Below, piece after piece: positions 21,670 through 32,811 of a DNA stretch of 64,000 nucleotides (position 1 is the first letter of the stretch; each line of letters opens with the position of its first letter). The position numbers and the translations under genes were made by a program. This DNA comes from Arthrinium phaeospermum (lineage: Eukaryota > Ascomycota > Sordariomycetes > Amphisphaeriales > Apiosporaceae), in contig QYRS01000008.1 in assembly GCA_006503535.1 (NCBI GenBank), positions 868,001-932,000 of the forward strand, in the 5' to 3' direction. Under the pieces are notes generated by a model. The model was not told where the DNA came from and ran no database searches. It saw nothing but the letters and a program-made list of their open reading frames with translations.

Positions 21670-24636
21670 GCTTTCGAAATTGCTTTTTGGGGGGGCAGGT
21701 CGGTGGCCTGATTTAGTGGTAGATCCGACCCGCGGGTGTAGGTGCGCTAAAACGATCGCTAATCGATAAAAGACTGGTACCGGCAGTGATCGCCAGGACT
21801 GGAGGGGCCAACCACTGTCACTGTCACGCTGTAGGTACCGTGCAATAAGGTTAAATCGATTGATCGTATGGTCCTCCCGTGCGGACGGAGGGTTTCCATG
21901 TAACTGAAGATGATGTACGGATAGGTAGATGTCGTTCCTATCAACTTCGAAGATCAAGTTTGATCTACTGGTGCAACCGACACTTCTGTTCGCTGCACGA
22001 TAAGATGGGTATTTTTTTGAATAATCGGACGCCTGGCCGCGAGTCGTAAGTGAAATAGAACGAAAAGAAGATCAAACCGTTTTCTCAGAAAGGGCATAGA
22101 AGCACTGTCATCCCATCTCGAAAGCAAAAATATTCCCCAACGGTGCGGCTTTGCTCGTCTTCAAATACATCTCCCCTGGACCGACATTTTTGTCGCCTCC
22201 CCCTGGCACCTGGCTCGGCCAAGTACTGCCTCATTGCCATGCTCGCCGGCGGCCATCCCATATCGCCTAGTCTCCTAGAGCTGTCCCGGCTATATTCTCG
22301 ATGCTATATCTGCCACAGTGAGCTATCTGAAACGCGAGTTGCTTTCCATATCGTGTTGCAAGACGATGTGCCCACAAGACTTCATCTCTAATAGGCAAGG
22401 GGTTTCGAAGGTTGGATCAACCTGAGATCCCCATTTGCCAGGGCGCTATACCCCAAAACGGCTGTGCATCCTCTGTAAATCATGCGCTCGCAAAGTCGCC
22501 AAGGGTTGCCCCAGACGTCTGAGCCCTGGAGGGTCGATCAACAGGGGGGCCACTTCTTGCTTCCCATTCCAAACCATTCCTTCCATGCCTTCTACGAATA
22601 GACGTCCAATGACCAAGCTCATGTCGCCCTATACGTTGACGTGCTGCACTGCTGCATTACCTGCCGATACATAGATGCCCTGGTCTGGCGGCCAACCCCC
22701 TTCACTTCACCCCCCCCTCAGCCATTGACGACCAATTTCGAGCACGACTCAATCTTATTTAATCTCTCTGATTTGACGGCGGCTAGTATCGTGAGACACA
22801 GGCCCAAAGTTCCTGGTTCTATTTTACCTCCCTCCCTCCCTACTAACGAAGTTCTAAGTTTGTTTCCGCGCGTGCAGCTCCACCATCGGGGCGAAGCTTG
22901 CGATCCTCTATTGTGCACGCATGAATTTCGCTTCATACCCAGTCTGGCAAGTTATGCGCCAACCCTGTCGCGAAGCGCCATCCTCGTCCTCTGGCCTCTC
23001 TGGTCTCTGGCCGAGAGGATTTCCCGGCGTTAGCCTAGGCAAACATGATGTTCCGCATAACTGGCTGTCTTTGGATACCCTGGATCATGCGATGATCTTC
23101 TGGGAATGGGCTCCGGGAGGGCGATTATCAAATGACAAAGGGCTTATAGATGGCAAATATATGGAATCCAGACTCCGACAGATGGAACCGCACACGACGC
23201 TTCCGACATGCTACCTGAAGCGAATGTAGCCTTGGGCCAATGTCAGTCGTCGCGATCCGGTCTTGAGTCTGTCCAGTCGATTAAGGAGCGGCGTTTCACC
23301 AAGGGTCGCTGGCGTGATCGAGATAATTTGTGACAAGATGGCTTTACCAACTCAATGCAATAGGAAGCCATGGCCACACTCTAGCGGTACTTACTGTATT
23401 TCCAGCCCGTTGGAGTTAGCAGGTTGCCTTCACCCCAGGCGCCCGCCTCCTACGATGGTTCGTAGCAGCACTATTTGACTTACAGTAGGCATTTACTGCT
23501 TCGGCTGGACACCCGTGATTAAATTAACGTTTGATAGCTTGTGTCCCTTCATCCGAATATCAGACCAGCCTCATGCTTAGCTAAACAGATTCGCCGGACT
23601 GACTCGTGTTGCTCATCATGAACCGTAAAAGCCAATCACTTTCCCCAGCACGACGGAGTCTTTGGAAGGCGTCTACGACCTCCCCTAACCGCGTGCTTTT
23701 ACCAGATGAGACTGACTCTATAGTGTATGGAAGAGTTCAACCAAACCTTCTAGGGAAGTATATAGTTATAGCCACAATGGCTGGGTGAAAAGAAAGTATG
23801 CTGTTTATAGAAAGAACACATGCCACTTTCAGCCCCCATAGATAGTATAGAATGAGCCGCTTGTGAGTCGCCCTGTGGGCCGCTTTGGCAACTTTCAGTA
23901 TAGTCTGACGTAAGCGAAAAAGGTTTTACTCGCTTCCAGGGGTTATGATCTAGTGGTATTACATTTCATTTGCATTGCTTCACGCTCTTCAAGACTCTGA
24001 AATATCATTGAAAAGGTCCGGTTCGCTTCTTACCCTCTCTAACATGCCCAATAAGCAATAAAAGTAAAAACAGTCGGTTGATTCAATTCCCTGTTGCTCC
24101 AACGATTCAAGGCGTCGATCATAACGATCGGGTAGTCAATCTATTACAGATGATGATGTTGATGGTGTCTTTTTGCATGCTTGCAAGATCGGCGCCCTGG
24201 GGATATAGTTGGCTCAAAATAGGTGGTTTGCACAGGCTGAGCTAAGGTGTATGATTGCTCCAAGTATGTCACATGTTTTCGTCAGCCTTGGATTGAATAT
24301 CAACGTTTTGGCAGGTTCGCTTGCTGGTTGAAAGGCATTTGTATTTATGTGCTGGTATACTATGTGTAAGTATAGGTAGTGTATGGGCACGTAATCAATC
24401 ACATTTGATGGTGGTGTTGGAATCTGTCAGACAGCCAGCGTTTAAGTTCGCGCTAGCGGGCCCGATACCGCGGATGCCAAGACTGCTTTTAGCATCGGAA
24501 ACGGAACTTTATTTTTCTTCTTCCATTGATTCCCTGTCTGATCGTCTGCGCTGCCGAGTGCTTGGGAGGCTAGTTGTGTTATTATAATTGATACGACAGG
24601 CCTTTCAGCTCTTTGTCTCACATAACCAGAAACAAA
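21670..24636. other. divergent intergenic region (alpha-actinin / D-2-hydroxyacid dehydrogenase)
   Basis: A 3 kb stretch without a supported gene. It is mildly AT-richer from about 23.2 kb onward. The open frames are short, lack family motifs and have no splice logic joining them. It may hold promoters or an unrecognisable degenerate element. Confidence 0.4.
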
Positions 24637-26335
24637 ATGGCTTGCCGATCGAGGTTAGCGCCCGTCCTGCGCCGGGCAGGAGCTTCCGGGCTGGCCAGGG
24701 CCGCGAGACCGACAGCTGGTGCATCCGTGAATGCCCTGCGGTGCATGACCACTTCACCGGCGAGGCAGTTCCGCGCCTCGGGCGCGCGCCACGCCAAGTT
24801 CACCTCCGACGCCTACCCTGACATCAAGCGAGACGCCCGCTTCGCGGAGATCACCGCCGACCATGTCGCCTTCTTCCGCGAGCTCCTGGGCAAGGAGACG
24901 GCGCTCATCGACGGCGTCACGGGCGAGGTGGCGGCCGACGACATGGAGCCCTACAATGGCGATTGGATGCGCAAGTACCGCGGCCACTGCAAGCTTGTCC
25001 TCAAGCCCGGGTCCACGGAGGAGGTCAGCAAGATTCTGAAGTACTGCAACGACAACATGCTGGCGGTTGTGCCCCAGGGAGGCAACACGGGCCTTGTCGG
25101 AGGTTCGGTGCCCGTCTTTGACGAGATCGTTCTCAACACCACCCGCATGAACCAGATACGCTCCTTCGACGATGTCAGTGGCATCCTGGTCGCAGATGCA
25201 GGTGTCGTCCTCGAGGTCGCCGATCAGTACCTGGCCGAGAAGGGCTACATCTTCCCTCTGGACCTCGGCGCAAAGGGCTCCTGCCATATTGGTGGAAATG
25301 TCGCAACGAATGCCGGTGGTCTCCGGCTGCTCCGCTACGGCAGTCTGCACGGCACCGTGCTGGGAATTGAAGCCGTCCTTCCCGACGGAACCATTGTGGA
25401 CGATCTGGGCAAGCTGCGAAAGAACAATACTGGCTACGACCTGAAGCAGCTCTTCATTGGTGGAGAGGGCACAATCGGCATGATCACGGCGGTCTCGATA
25501 CAGTGCCCGCAGCGATCGCATGCTGTCAATGTTGCCTTCTTGGCTGGCGAGTCCTACGAGAAGATCCAGCAGGTGTTCCGGGAAGCCAAGAGCCAGCTGG
25601 GAGAAATCCTCTCTGCCTTCGAGCTGATGGACCTGAAGAGCCAGCAGCTGGTCCAGAAGGTCCGCAACAGCAACAGCCCCTTGGAGGGTGAGCACCCATT
25701 CTACTGCCTGATTGAAACCAGCGGATCCAACGCCGAGCATGACAGCGAGAAATTGGAGAAGTTCCTCGAGGACGTCATGACCAAGGAAATCATCACAGAC
25801 GGTGTCCTGGCCCAAGACGAGACTCAACTCAGGTCTTTGTGGAGCCAGAGAGAGGGCATTCCCGAATGTCTTGGCCACTGGGGAGGTGTATACAAGTACG
25901 ATCTCTCTATTCCGTTGGAAGATCTCTACAAGCTTGTGGAGGATGTGCGGGAGAAGATTGGTGCTGCTGGCCTGATCGGCGATTCAGATGAGTTCCCCGT
26001 CGTTGACGTCGTAGGCTATGGGCATATGGGCGACTCGAACCTCCATTTGAACGTCGCAGTCCGCAGGTACGATAAGCGGGTAGAACAGGTTCTCGAGCCC
26101 TTTGTCTACGAATGGATCGCCAAGGTCAATGGCAGCATCAGCGCTGAGCATGGCCTCGGTCTTGCCAAGAAGAACTATATCGGATACAGCAGGAGCGAGA
26201 CCATGGTTGCGCTCATGAAGCAGATCAAGAACCTGTACGACCCGGTAAGTAACCCTCTAATGAGCCATGCTTCGATATCTTCCGCTAACCCCATGGCTAC
26301 AGAACGGCATTATGAACCCTTACAAGTACGTATAA
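24637..26335 (+). CDS. DLD2: mitochondrial FAD-dependent D-2-hydroxyglutarate / D-lactate dehydrogenase
   Basis: Oxidises D-2-hydroxy acids (D-2-hydroxyglutarate, D-lactate) using FAD in the mitochondrial matrix. Exons: 24637..26244 and 26303..26335. The intron 26245..26302 has GTAAGT, GCTAAC and CAG. The product is 546 aa. The Arg/Ala-rich, acid-poor N-terminus (about 45 residues) is a mitochondrial targeting sequence. The FAD-binding type-4 (VAO) domain shows [30 protein letters not shown] and [13 protein letters not shown]. The C-terminal FAD-oxidase domain has [13 protein letters not shown] near 462 and [12 protein letters not shown]. The 33-nt last exon encodes [10 protein letters not shown], the conserved family end. 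The length and motifs fit Dld2/D2HGDH better than Dld1. The substrate is family knowledge. Confidence 0.93.
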
Positions 26336-26963
26336 GAGAAAAGGATACCCACATGGCGACTTCATCGTAGTTGCAATTAGATAAAATGTCGTGGATGGTA
26401 TATAAGGAGCCCCCATAGCTTTAGGGCGGCAATTTAGAAGACTATCGGCTGTGTCAATGAAATGAAGATTTAAACATAACTGTGGCTACTAAAGCATCGT
26501 TCGATAGACGTCATACTATGCCTTTTTACTCTCTTATCGACCATTGCGTGTTGTCGGTGGGCTAGTTGCCGCTTTATATTCAGTCTGAAGATATAGCGAC
26601 AAGCACCCAACATTGTGGAAAGCGTCTTCAACTTCCACATCCTAATCCAACTAAACATCTAAACTTTACCTCCAAGCAAGACCATTCTGGAATAATAAAA
26701 GCAATTAAGCCTAAACTAAATATTCCAGGACTCGCGCCTGGCAAGGCTGAATGAATGAAGCCGGTCCACCAAGTTGGGAAAGTGCGATAAGATAAGAAAC
26801 AGCCCGGAAGCTCCTCCCAAGTTTTCCTACTGCCGAGCTTTAGCAAGGTCATCGGTCACCATCATAGACACCGGACAGTCAATCCTCGATACCATTGCCC
26901 AACTCAACCGCGCGCGCTCTCTCTATCTTTCTTCAGTACCCCAACCCCACAACCGACGACAAG
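26336..26963. other. intergenic region between the dehydrogenase and tim8
   Basis: The dehydrogenase 3' UTR and tim8 promoter region. No gene is supported. Confidence 0.4.
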
Positions 26964-27302
26964 ATGGACGCCCTCAACGACCACGATCTCGAGAAGCTGA
27001 ACGACAAGGACAAGGCCGAGCTTCGCTCGTTCCTCAACAACGAGAGCCAGAAGGCGCGCGTGCAGTCAAGTACGTAACCTTCTTTCTTCCTCTCGGCCTC
27101 TCGGGGGGCACTTGCGCTGACTTTTTGGCTTACAGCTGTGCACTCTCTGACCGACATGTGCTTCACAAAATGCATCACCGGCAACATCAAGCAGGGCAAG
27201 CTGGACAAGACCGAGGAGGGATGCATGGCCAACTGCGCCGAGCGGTTCCTGGACATCAGCGGGTTGACGATGAAGCACCTGCAGAACTTGCGACAGGGTT
27301 AA
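26964..27302 (+). CDS. TIM8: mitochondrial intermembrane-space chaperone Tim8
   Basis: Small Tim protein that partners Tim13 to shield hydrophobic precursors, such as Tim23, on their way to the inner membrane. Exons: 26964..27069 and 27136..27302. The intron 27070..27135 (GTACGT, GCTGAC-like branch, CAG) splits a Thr codon. The product is 90 aa, the usual size. The twin CX3C motifs are CFTKC and CMANC, separated by 15 residues. The helical N-terminus ([20 protein letters not shown]) and HSLTDMC are characteristic of Tim8 rather than Tim9, 10 or 13. It converges with uL23, whose stop lies 452 bp away. Confidence 0.95.
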
Positions 27303-27753
27303 ACATTGCGTAGGAAATTTGCGCCTACTTTACGATTGTTACCGAGAATATCGGAAGTTATGAAAAAGGAGTTCTCAGGAGAGAACGTGCGTCCTGTCTA
27401 TGGCAGTAGAAGGGATTGCCTTTTGCGAACTGTATAGTACTTTGTATGCTACGTTACGTCACGGAATTGGGAAATCCTAGAACTGGAGGTTACCCTTCAT
27501 TACACAATCCGAGAAGGCAGTGACTACTACGGCTTCGCTACAACGACAAATCACGGAGAAGGATAAGACTCAAGTGTCTGGGCCCTAAGGGTGGGATGTA
27601 AATTTCATTTTTCCATTGTCCCTCATATTGCCTGACCCTAGGCAGAACGCCATTCTTAATGCTGAAGAATTCATTCCCATGGCAAACCGCCAGTAACCTG
27701 TTAACCAGTACCTCGGAAACCAATCGACCTTTTCATACCCTAACGTGACGTTC
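27303..27753. other. convergent 3' region (tim8 / uL23)
   Basis: A short convergent intergenic stretch, presumably two 3' UTRs. Nothing else was seen. Confidence 0.4.
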
Positions 27754-28498
27754 TTAAACAAGCGCAAGCTTGGTGGCGGCAATGTCGAGAGCGTCGACAT
27801 CGGCAGTCAGGCGGCAGTAAGCCTTCTTGGAGCCATCGGGGCTGCATCGGGCAGTTAGTAATCAGTCACAGAATACGCTGGCGACAAGCTGCTTGGACCT
27901 ACCGGACGAGAGTGTTGATCTTGGCGCAGTCGATGTCGTAAAGCTTCTTCAGGGCACCCTTGATCTGGGCCTTGTTGGCCTTGACGTCGCAGATGAAGAC
28001 CAGAGTGTTGTTCTCCTCGATCTTCTTCATGGCGGACTCGGTGTTGAGCGGGTTGATGATGATCTTGTGCTCATCGAGGCGGGCCTCGGAGGGGATGGCC
28101 TTGCGCAGGTACTTGGGCGAGCGGCTCAAGACCAGGGTCTTGGGGCGGTGGAAGGTAGTCGAGAGTCTGACCTTGCGCTGCTTGGTGGAGTTCTGTGGCG
28201 GTTCATGTTAATAGATGCTACTTGGGATCGCAAATTTGGATGTCGCATTAGAGAACTTACGGTGCCCTTCAGCACAGCCTTAGCGGCGGCATTGGCCTTC
28301 TTGTTACCGGCTGTAAGAGAACATGCATCAGCAATCGCTCTGAAAATCAGAACTCGCAAAATCTGCTGCAGCTTGGATGCGATGTCCGTCGGGTCTGCTC
28401 AAAAGCAGATGACTTGGTCGAAATCCATTCCCGCAGAGTTGTTTGTGATCGGTGGAATATCCAGCGCAGTGTGTTCAAGTACCTTTTTGGGGGGCCAT
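27754..28498 (-). CDS. RPL25: 60S ribosomal protein uL23 (L25/L23a)
   Basis: Primary 25S rRNA-binding protein at the exit tunnel, and docking site for nascent-chain factors. Exons (minus): 28498..28483 (16 nt), 28310..28261, 28192..27903 and 27841..27754. Introns: 28311..28482, 28193..28260 and 27842..27902, with donors GTACTT, GTAAGT and GTAGGT. The product is 147 aa. The lysine/alanine-rich N-terminus ([20 protein letters not shown]) is followed by the conserved uL23 core: [18 protein letters not shown] [33 protein letters not shown] and [15 protein letters not shown]. The end [13 protein letters not shown] is near identical to other fungi. Tiny first exons and 5'-clustered introns are usual for ribosomal protein genes. 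Confidence 0.96.
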
Positions 28499-29059
28499 TG
28501 TATCGACGGTTGCTGTTGGGCGTTGGGCGTTAGTCGGTCGGTTGTCGAGATGTTGCCTGTCGGAGAGGAATACGGATTCAGTGCTGCGAAAAGATGGCTC
28601 GAAATTTCCACCGATAGACAATTTCGCAAGTGGGCGGGCAGCAATCGTCTAGGGTTGACAGGGGTGAAAGTGTGTTGTGTGTGCGGGAGTGGAAGGCTTG
28701 GCACGGAAGAAGGTTGATACGGGCCTATCTAAGACGAGCTGGGGAAAAGATAAGGCAATTGATGCAAGATGGGGACAAAACTTTTTGGGCAGCGCGTGCA
28801 CGGGCGGTCTGTCAGATCTTACAGTACGAAAGGAGTCATATTACTGTAGGCTACACGGTATTCGCCCAACCCAAGTCCTTCTCGCGTGCCAAAGTCGTTC
28901 GACAAGTTGACCAAATTTCAGTTTACTTCTAGTGGCGCTGGCTGAAGCCTCTCCATGCCGTGGCCCGTCCTCGGTCTTTGCATCTTTTCCTTCCTGCTGC
29001 TCAACAGTGTCGCGTAGCGAGATGAACCAATTGACGTGTGCTAATACGTGATCGTCTCC
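28499..29059. promoter_or_regulatory. shared divergent promoter of uL23 and BMT2
   Basis: The two ATGs face away from each other across 561 bp, with no gene between them. The spacing and the common role in 60S subunits suggest a bidirectional ribosome-biogenesis promoter. No individual operator was identified with confidence. Confidence 0.5.
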
Positions 29060-29938
29060 ATGGCGTTGAAGAAGAAGCGAACCAGCCGAAGCCTGGCGCA
29101 TGGTCGCCCTCCGGTTCTGCAAAAGCCCAAGTCAATATCGCGCAAGGCCACAAAGACGCTGATCAACTCTATCCATGTCCTAGAGAAGCGCAAGGCCCAA
29201 GCAGTCACAAAGGGCAATGTGGCCGAAGTAGCGAAGATCGACGCCGAGATCAAGGCTCTGGGCGGTATCGAGAAGTATCAGCAGGCGAGCTTGCAGGGAC
29301 AACGCACCGATCGTGGGGGTGACAGCTCCAAGATCCTCATGGAATGGCTGAAGCCGGTTCACCCAGCTTTGAAGGCAGCAGCCGATGGCTCCTTCTCTAT
29401 GCTTGAGGTCGGAGCTCTCAGTACAACCAACGAATGTTCCAGCAGTGGACTGTTTTCCATGGAGAGGATTGACTTGAACAGCCAAGGAGAAGGCATCTTA
29501 CAACAAGACTTCATGGAACGTCCACTCCCGAGGAACCAGTCGGAGCGGTTTGATGTCATCAGTCTATCCCTGGTCTTGAATTTCGTCCCAGATGCTGCCG
29601 GGCGCGGTAGCATGCTCTTACGAACACTGGAGTTCCTGAAGGAGCCTCTTGCAAGTGCGGATGAGAAGCTGGACGAGTTTTTACCAAGCCTCTTCTTGGT
29701 GCTGCCAGCCCCTTGTGTCACCAATTCGCGCTACACAGACGAGCCAACGCTGGAGGCCATTATGAAATCATTGGGCTATGTCAAGACGAGATCCAAGATA
29801 ACCCAAAAGCTTGTCTATTACCTCTGGACAAGGAAGAACAATCCTATGGGCCGTGGAGAAACATTCACCAAGAGAGAGATCCGGTCGGGCAGCTCGAGGA
29901 ACAACTTCGCGGTTGTACTTCGTGTGCCGCCTGGGTAA
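29060..29938 (+). CDS. BMT2: 25S rRNA adenine-N1 methyltransferase (Bmt2)
   Basis: Nucleolar SAM-dependent enzyme that makes one of the two m1A marks of 25S rRNA (A2142 in yeast). Intronless, 292 aa. The basic N-terminus (MALKKKRTSRSLAHGRPP) fits nucleolar RNA binding. The Rossmann-type region shows MLEVGALS, RIDLNSQGEGILQQDFMERPLP, then FDVISLSLVLNFVPDAAGRGSML, the Bmt2 signature. The C-terminus has WTRKNNPMGRGETFTKREIR and NNFAVVLR. The ATG at 29060 (gtctccATGGcg) is the first in frame. It is divergent from uL23. Confidence 0.93.
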   Translation: MALKKKRTSRSLAHGRPPVLQKPKSISRKATKTLINSIHVLEKRKAQAVTKGNVAEVAKIDAEIKALGGIEKYQQASLQGQRTDRGGDSSKILMEWLKPVHPALKAAADGSFSMLEVGALSTTNECSSSGLFSMERIDLNSQGEGILQQDFMERPLPRNQSERFDVISLSLVLNFVPDAAGRGSMLLRTLEFLKEPLASADEKLDEFLPSLFLVLPAPCVTNSRYTDEPTLEAIMKSLGYVKTRSKITQKLVYYLWTRKNNPMGRGETFTKREIRSGSSRNNFAVVLRVPPG

Positions 29939-30645
29939 GATGCAGCATTACGTACAACGAATATCCACGACAAGCGCGGCCTTGGGGGTATGTCATGATG
30001 CGATGTAGTGGAATATCACGTCACATCATGGGAGCATTATGGCATCCACCATATCATGGGAGGCTTCAACCGGTCCACGATTCGTATCACTATGGATAAG
30101 CAACTTTTGACGCCTTCTCAACAAATTATGGGATAATGGATAGCTGATGATTGCCGTACATCCCCTACCGAATCGCATCCCCTATCCTTGTCGTATCGTA
30201 CTGGTGCCAGAGGCACCTGCCGACCATCCCCCGAGATCGCCAATCATTCAACTACCCCGCAGCCAAGATCAGGCGACTGACGACAAGTGGAGGTTTGACG
30301 CTAGGCGCCTGACAGACTTTCGAGGGTGGTTCTGAGTGGTGCTATCTCCCTAGTGGAATTGTTGGAGAGACCTGACGATCACCCCAATCTCTTATCCAGT
30401 AGCGATAGCCCGGTCTTCGGCACTAGCCTATTCAAGCCGATTATGTGTTTCGGCAAGGGGCTCAGGGTGATCAATATTGTCGAGTGCGGAATGGATGCAA
30501 ACACAAAGCTGCATACTAACTCATACCCCCGTTTGTCCGGACGCGCGTCGAACATCGAGAAATGGGCGTGGATCTAGCAAGATAATAGTGGTTGGTGTCG
30601 AGACGCTACACGTCCTCACTACCACCACCCACTCCAGGACCAGTC
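29939..30645. other. intergenic region between BMT2 and the transposon relic
   Basis: A region of normal base composition holding the BMT2 3' UTR. No further gene is supported. Confidence 0.4.
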
Positions 30646-30647
30646 TA

Positions 30648-30674
30648 TCCCCTTGAATGCGAATGCGCTGCCCT
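30648..30674 (+). repeat. left terminal inverted repeat
   Basis: A 27-bp sequence beginning TCCCCTTGAATGCG and ending GCTGCCCT. It is preceded by TA and is the reverse complement of 32783..32809 with one mismatch. Confidence 0.85.
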
Positions 30675-32782
30675 TCACCAAAATTGCAGTACTGTACATA
30701 CTGGTTGGTAAACCGTACGGTAGCTGTATATATAATCTACTAATTTTCGCAGTATATCGATATTTAGGGGAAATATTACCGTTTTAGGTAGTAACGCGAA
30801 ATTTAAGTGATTTTATTAACGTTTTAATTAATATCGCGTATTATAAGATAGTTAAAAATACGCCGTTATATTATTAAAATTTTTATTATTAAAATTAATT
30901 ATATTATTTTTTAATATACCTTTTAAATATAAAATATTTATTTAATTAAATCCGATTAATATAATAGGAAATTTAATTAACTTAAGCGGTATTAAACGGT
31001 TTAAAACGCGTTTTAATTCGATAATTAATAACTAATTTAAACTAATAAATATACTTAATAACGAGTTAATAATTAATAACTTTTTAATTGACCTTTTTAA
31101 ATTTATATTTTTATTTATATCGAAATAAATTATTAAAAAAAATATATATATTAACGAATTTAAACCTAATAATTTTTTTATTTTAAAGCTATAAATTAAA
31201 ACTAATAAAAATATAAATTAAAAAAAAATTAATATTAATAAGTTATATTTATTTTTATTTAATATATTTTATATATATTTATTTTTATTATATAATTTTT
31301 AATATTATTAAAAATTAATATTAAAAATATTATATTTTTTTTTATTAAGTTTATTATATATAATAAATAGTAAATATTATATAAAAAATTTAAAATTTAG
31401 CCTTTTAAATAATAATAATAAGTTATTTATACGTTTAAATTAATAAAGAAATAATTAATTTATATTTAATATATTTTTAATTAATTATATATTTAATATT
31501 AACCTTTTTATTAATAAATATATTATTAAGTTTAATAATAAATTTTATAATAAAATAATAATCCCTTTAAAATTAATATCGATCGAGTTTAAAGTATAAA
31601 TATTTATATTAATAAATTACTTTTTATAATAATTATAATATATTTTAAATAAATTTAAACCCTTTAAAAATTTAATTAATAAAGATATAAAGTTTATTAA
31701 TAAATTAAGAATTAATAATAATAAAAAATTAAATTTAATATAAAAAATAATATTAATTTTATTTAATTAATTATTTATTTATTACCTTTTATTAATTTAT
31801 TATATTTACTTTAATAACCTCTTTTCTTTACTAATATTATATATTTAATTATAAAAGCGAAAAATCATAGCTTTTAAAATAATTATATTAAATTATAATA
31901 TAATAATAATTATTATTAATATTAAAAAGATTAAATTAATATTTATTTATAACGAATAAATTAAAAAATTAATATTTAATAATTTCGTTAATTAAATCTA
32001 TTAATATAATAAATAATCGATCCTTTTCTTTTTAATATATTTTTAAACCTCGTAATTAATAATTAAAATTAAAATATACTTAAATTAATTAAAACGTTAA
32101 ATTCGTATTTATTTTAATAATAAAATTAAAAAAGAAATAAAATATTAATAATTATTAATTATTATAATTATAATATAAATAATATTAATATTAATAATTA
32201 AATAAAAATTAATTATAATTATAATTATTAATTTTAATATTATTAAATATATTTTTAATATTTAATTTTTTTTTATATTATATTTATTTATATTTTTTTT
32301 ATATTAATTTAATAATATTTATTTAAAAAAAAGGCGTATTTTAAAAGATTAAATAATAAAAGTTATTAATTTAAGCTTAAAATAATTTAAATTATTTATA
32401 TATAACTATATTTACTTTTTTATTATTATATTAATTAATAAAAACTATTTAATATTATAAAACTTTTATTAACGTATTAAATTAAATAAAAAAAGCGTAT
32501 AATATAAAACCTATTTTAAAATAATAATTAAAAGTATAAAATCGACGTTATTAATATTAATTAATAAATAATAAAATTATAATAAGTTAAAATAAATTAA
32601 ATTAAATTATTTATAATATAATATAATTATTTATATATTTAATATATATTAAAATAGCTTTTACTAACTAAATTAATATAAAAAACGTTATACCTATTAT
32701 TTAAAATATTTAATTAGCTAAAAACACCCTTATTAACACTTGCACGGACCTGCCGATCCCTTGTGGCTGGTACTGTACCGAG

Positions 32783-32809
32783 GGCAGCGCATTCGCATTT
32801 AAGGGGATA
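32783..32809 (-). repeat. right terminal inverted repeat
   Basis: A 27-bp sequence beginning AGGGCAGCGCATTCG and ending AAGGGGA, followed by TA. It is the inverted partner of 30648..30674 with one transition. Confidence 0.85.
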
Positions 32810-32811
32810 CC

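Larger units (their letters stand above)
30648..32809. mobile_element. RIP-inactivated DNA transposon (Tc1/mariner-like by its ends)
   Basis: A 2162-bp block is bounded by 27-bp terminal inverted repeats (30648..30674 and 32783..32809) that match at 26 of 27 positions. The one difference is a C/T transition. A TA dinucleotide flanks each side (30646..30647 and 32810..32811), the target duplication expected for Tc1/mariner/pogo-type elements. The interior (about 30725..32735) is extremely AT-rich. CpA and TpG are almost absent there, while CpG, CpT and CpC persist, which is the context left by RIP. No frame of 60 codons survives on either strand across it, so no transposase can be assigned. 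The superfamily is inferred from the ends alone. Confidence 0.8.

Noticed and set aside
24754..25878. A 374-codon open frame antisense to the dehydrogenase
   Set aside because: A composition shadow with no family resemblance.
28311..28482. A possible C/D-box snoRNA in uL23 intron 1 (TGATG- and CTGA-like strings)
   Set aside because: The boxes are incomplete and in the wrong order and position relative to the intron ends.
30700..32740. AT-rich block as a mitochondrial insertion or centromere piece
   Set aside because: Inverted ends, TA flanks and CpA/TpG depletion with CpG kept fit a RIP-mutated transposon better. No mitochondrial gene or tRNA is visible.
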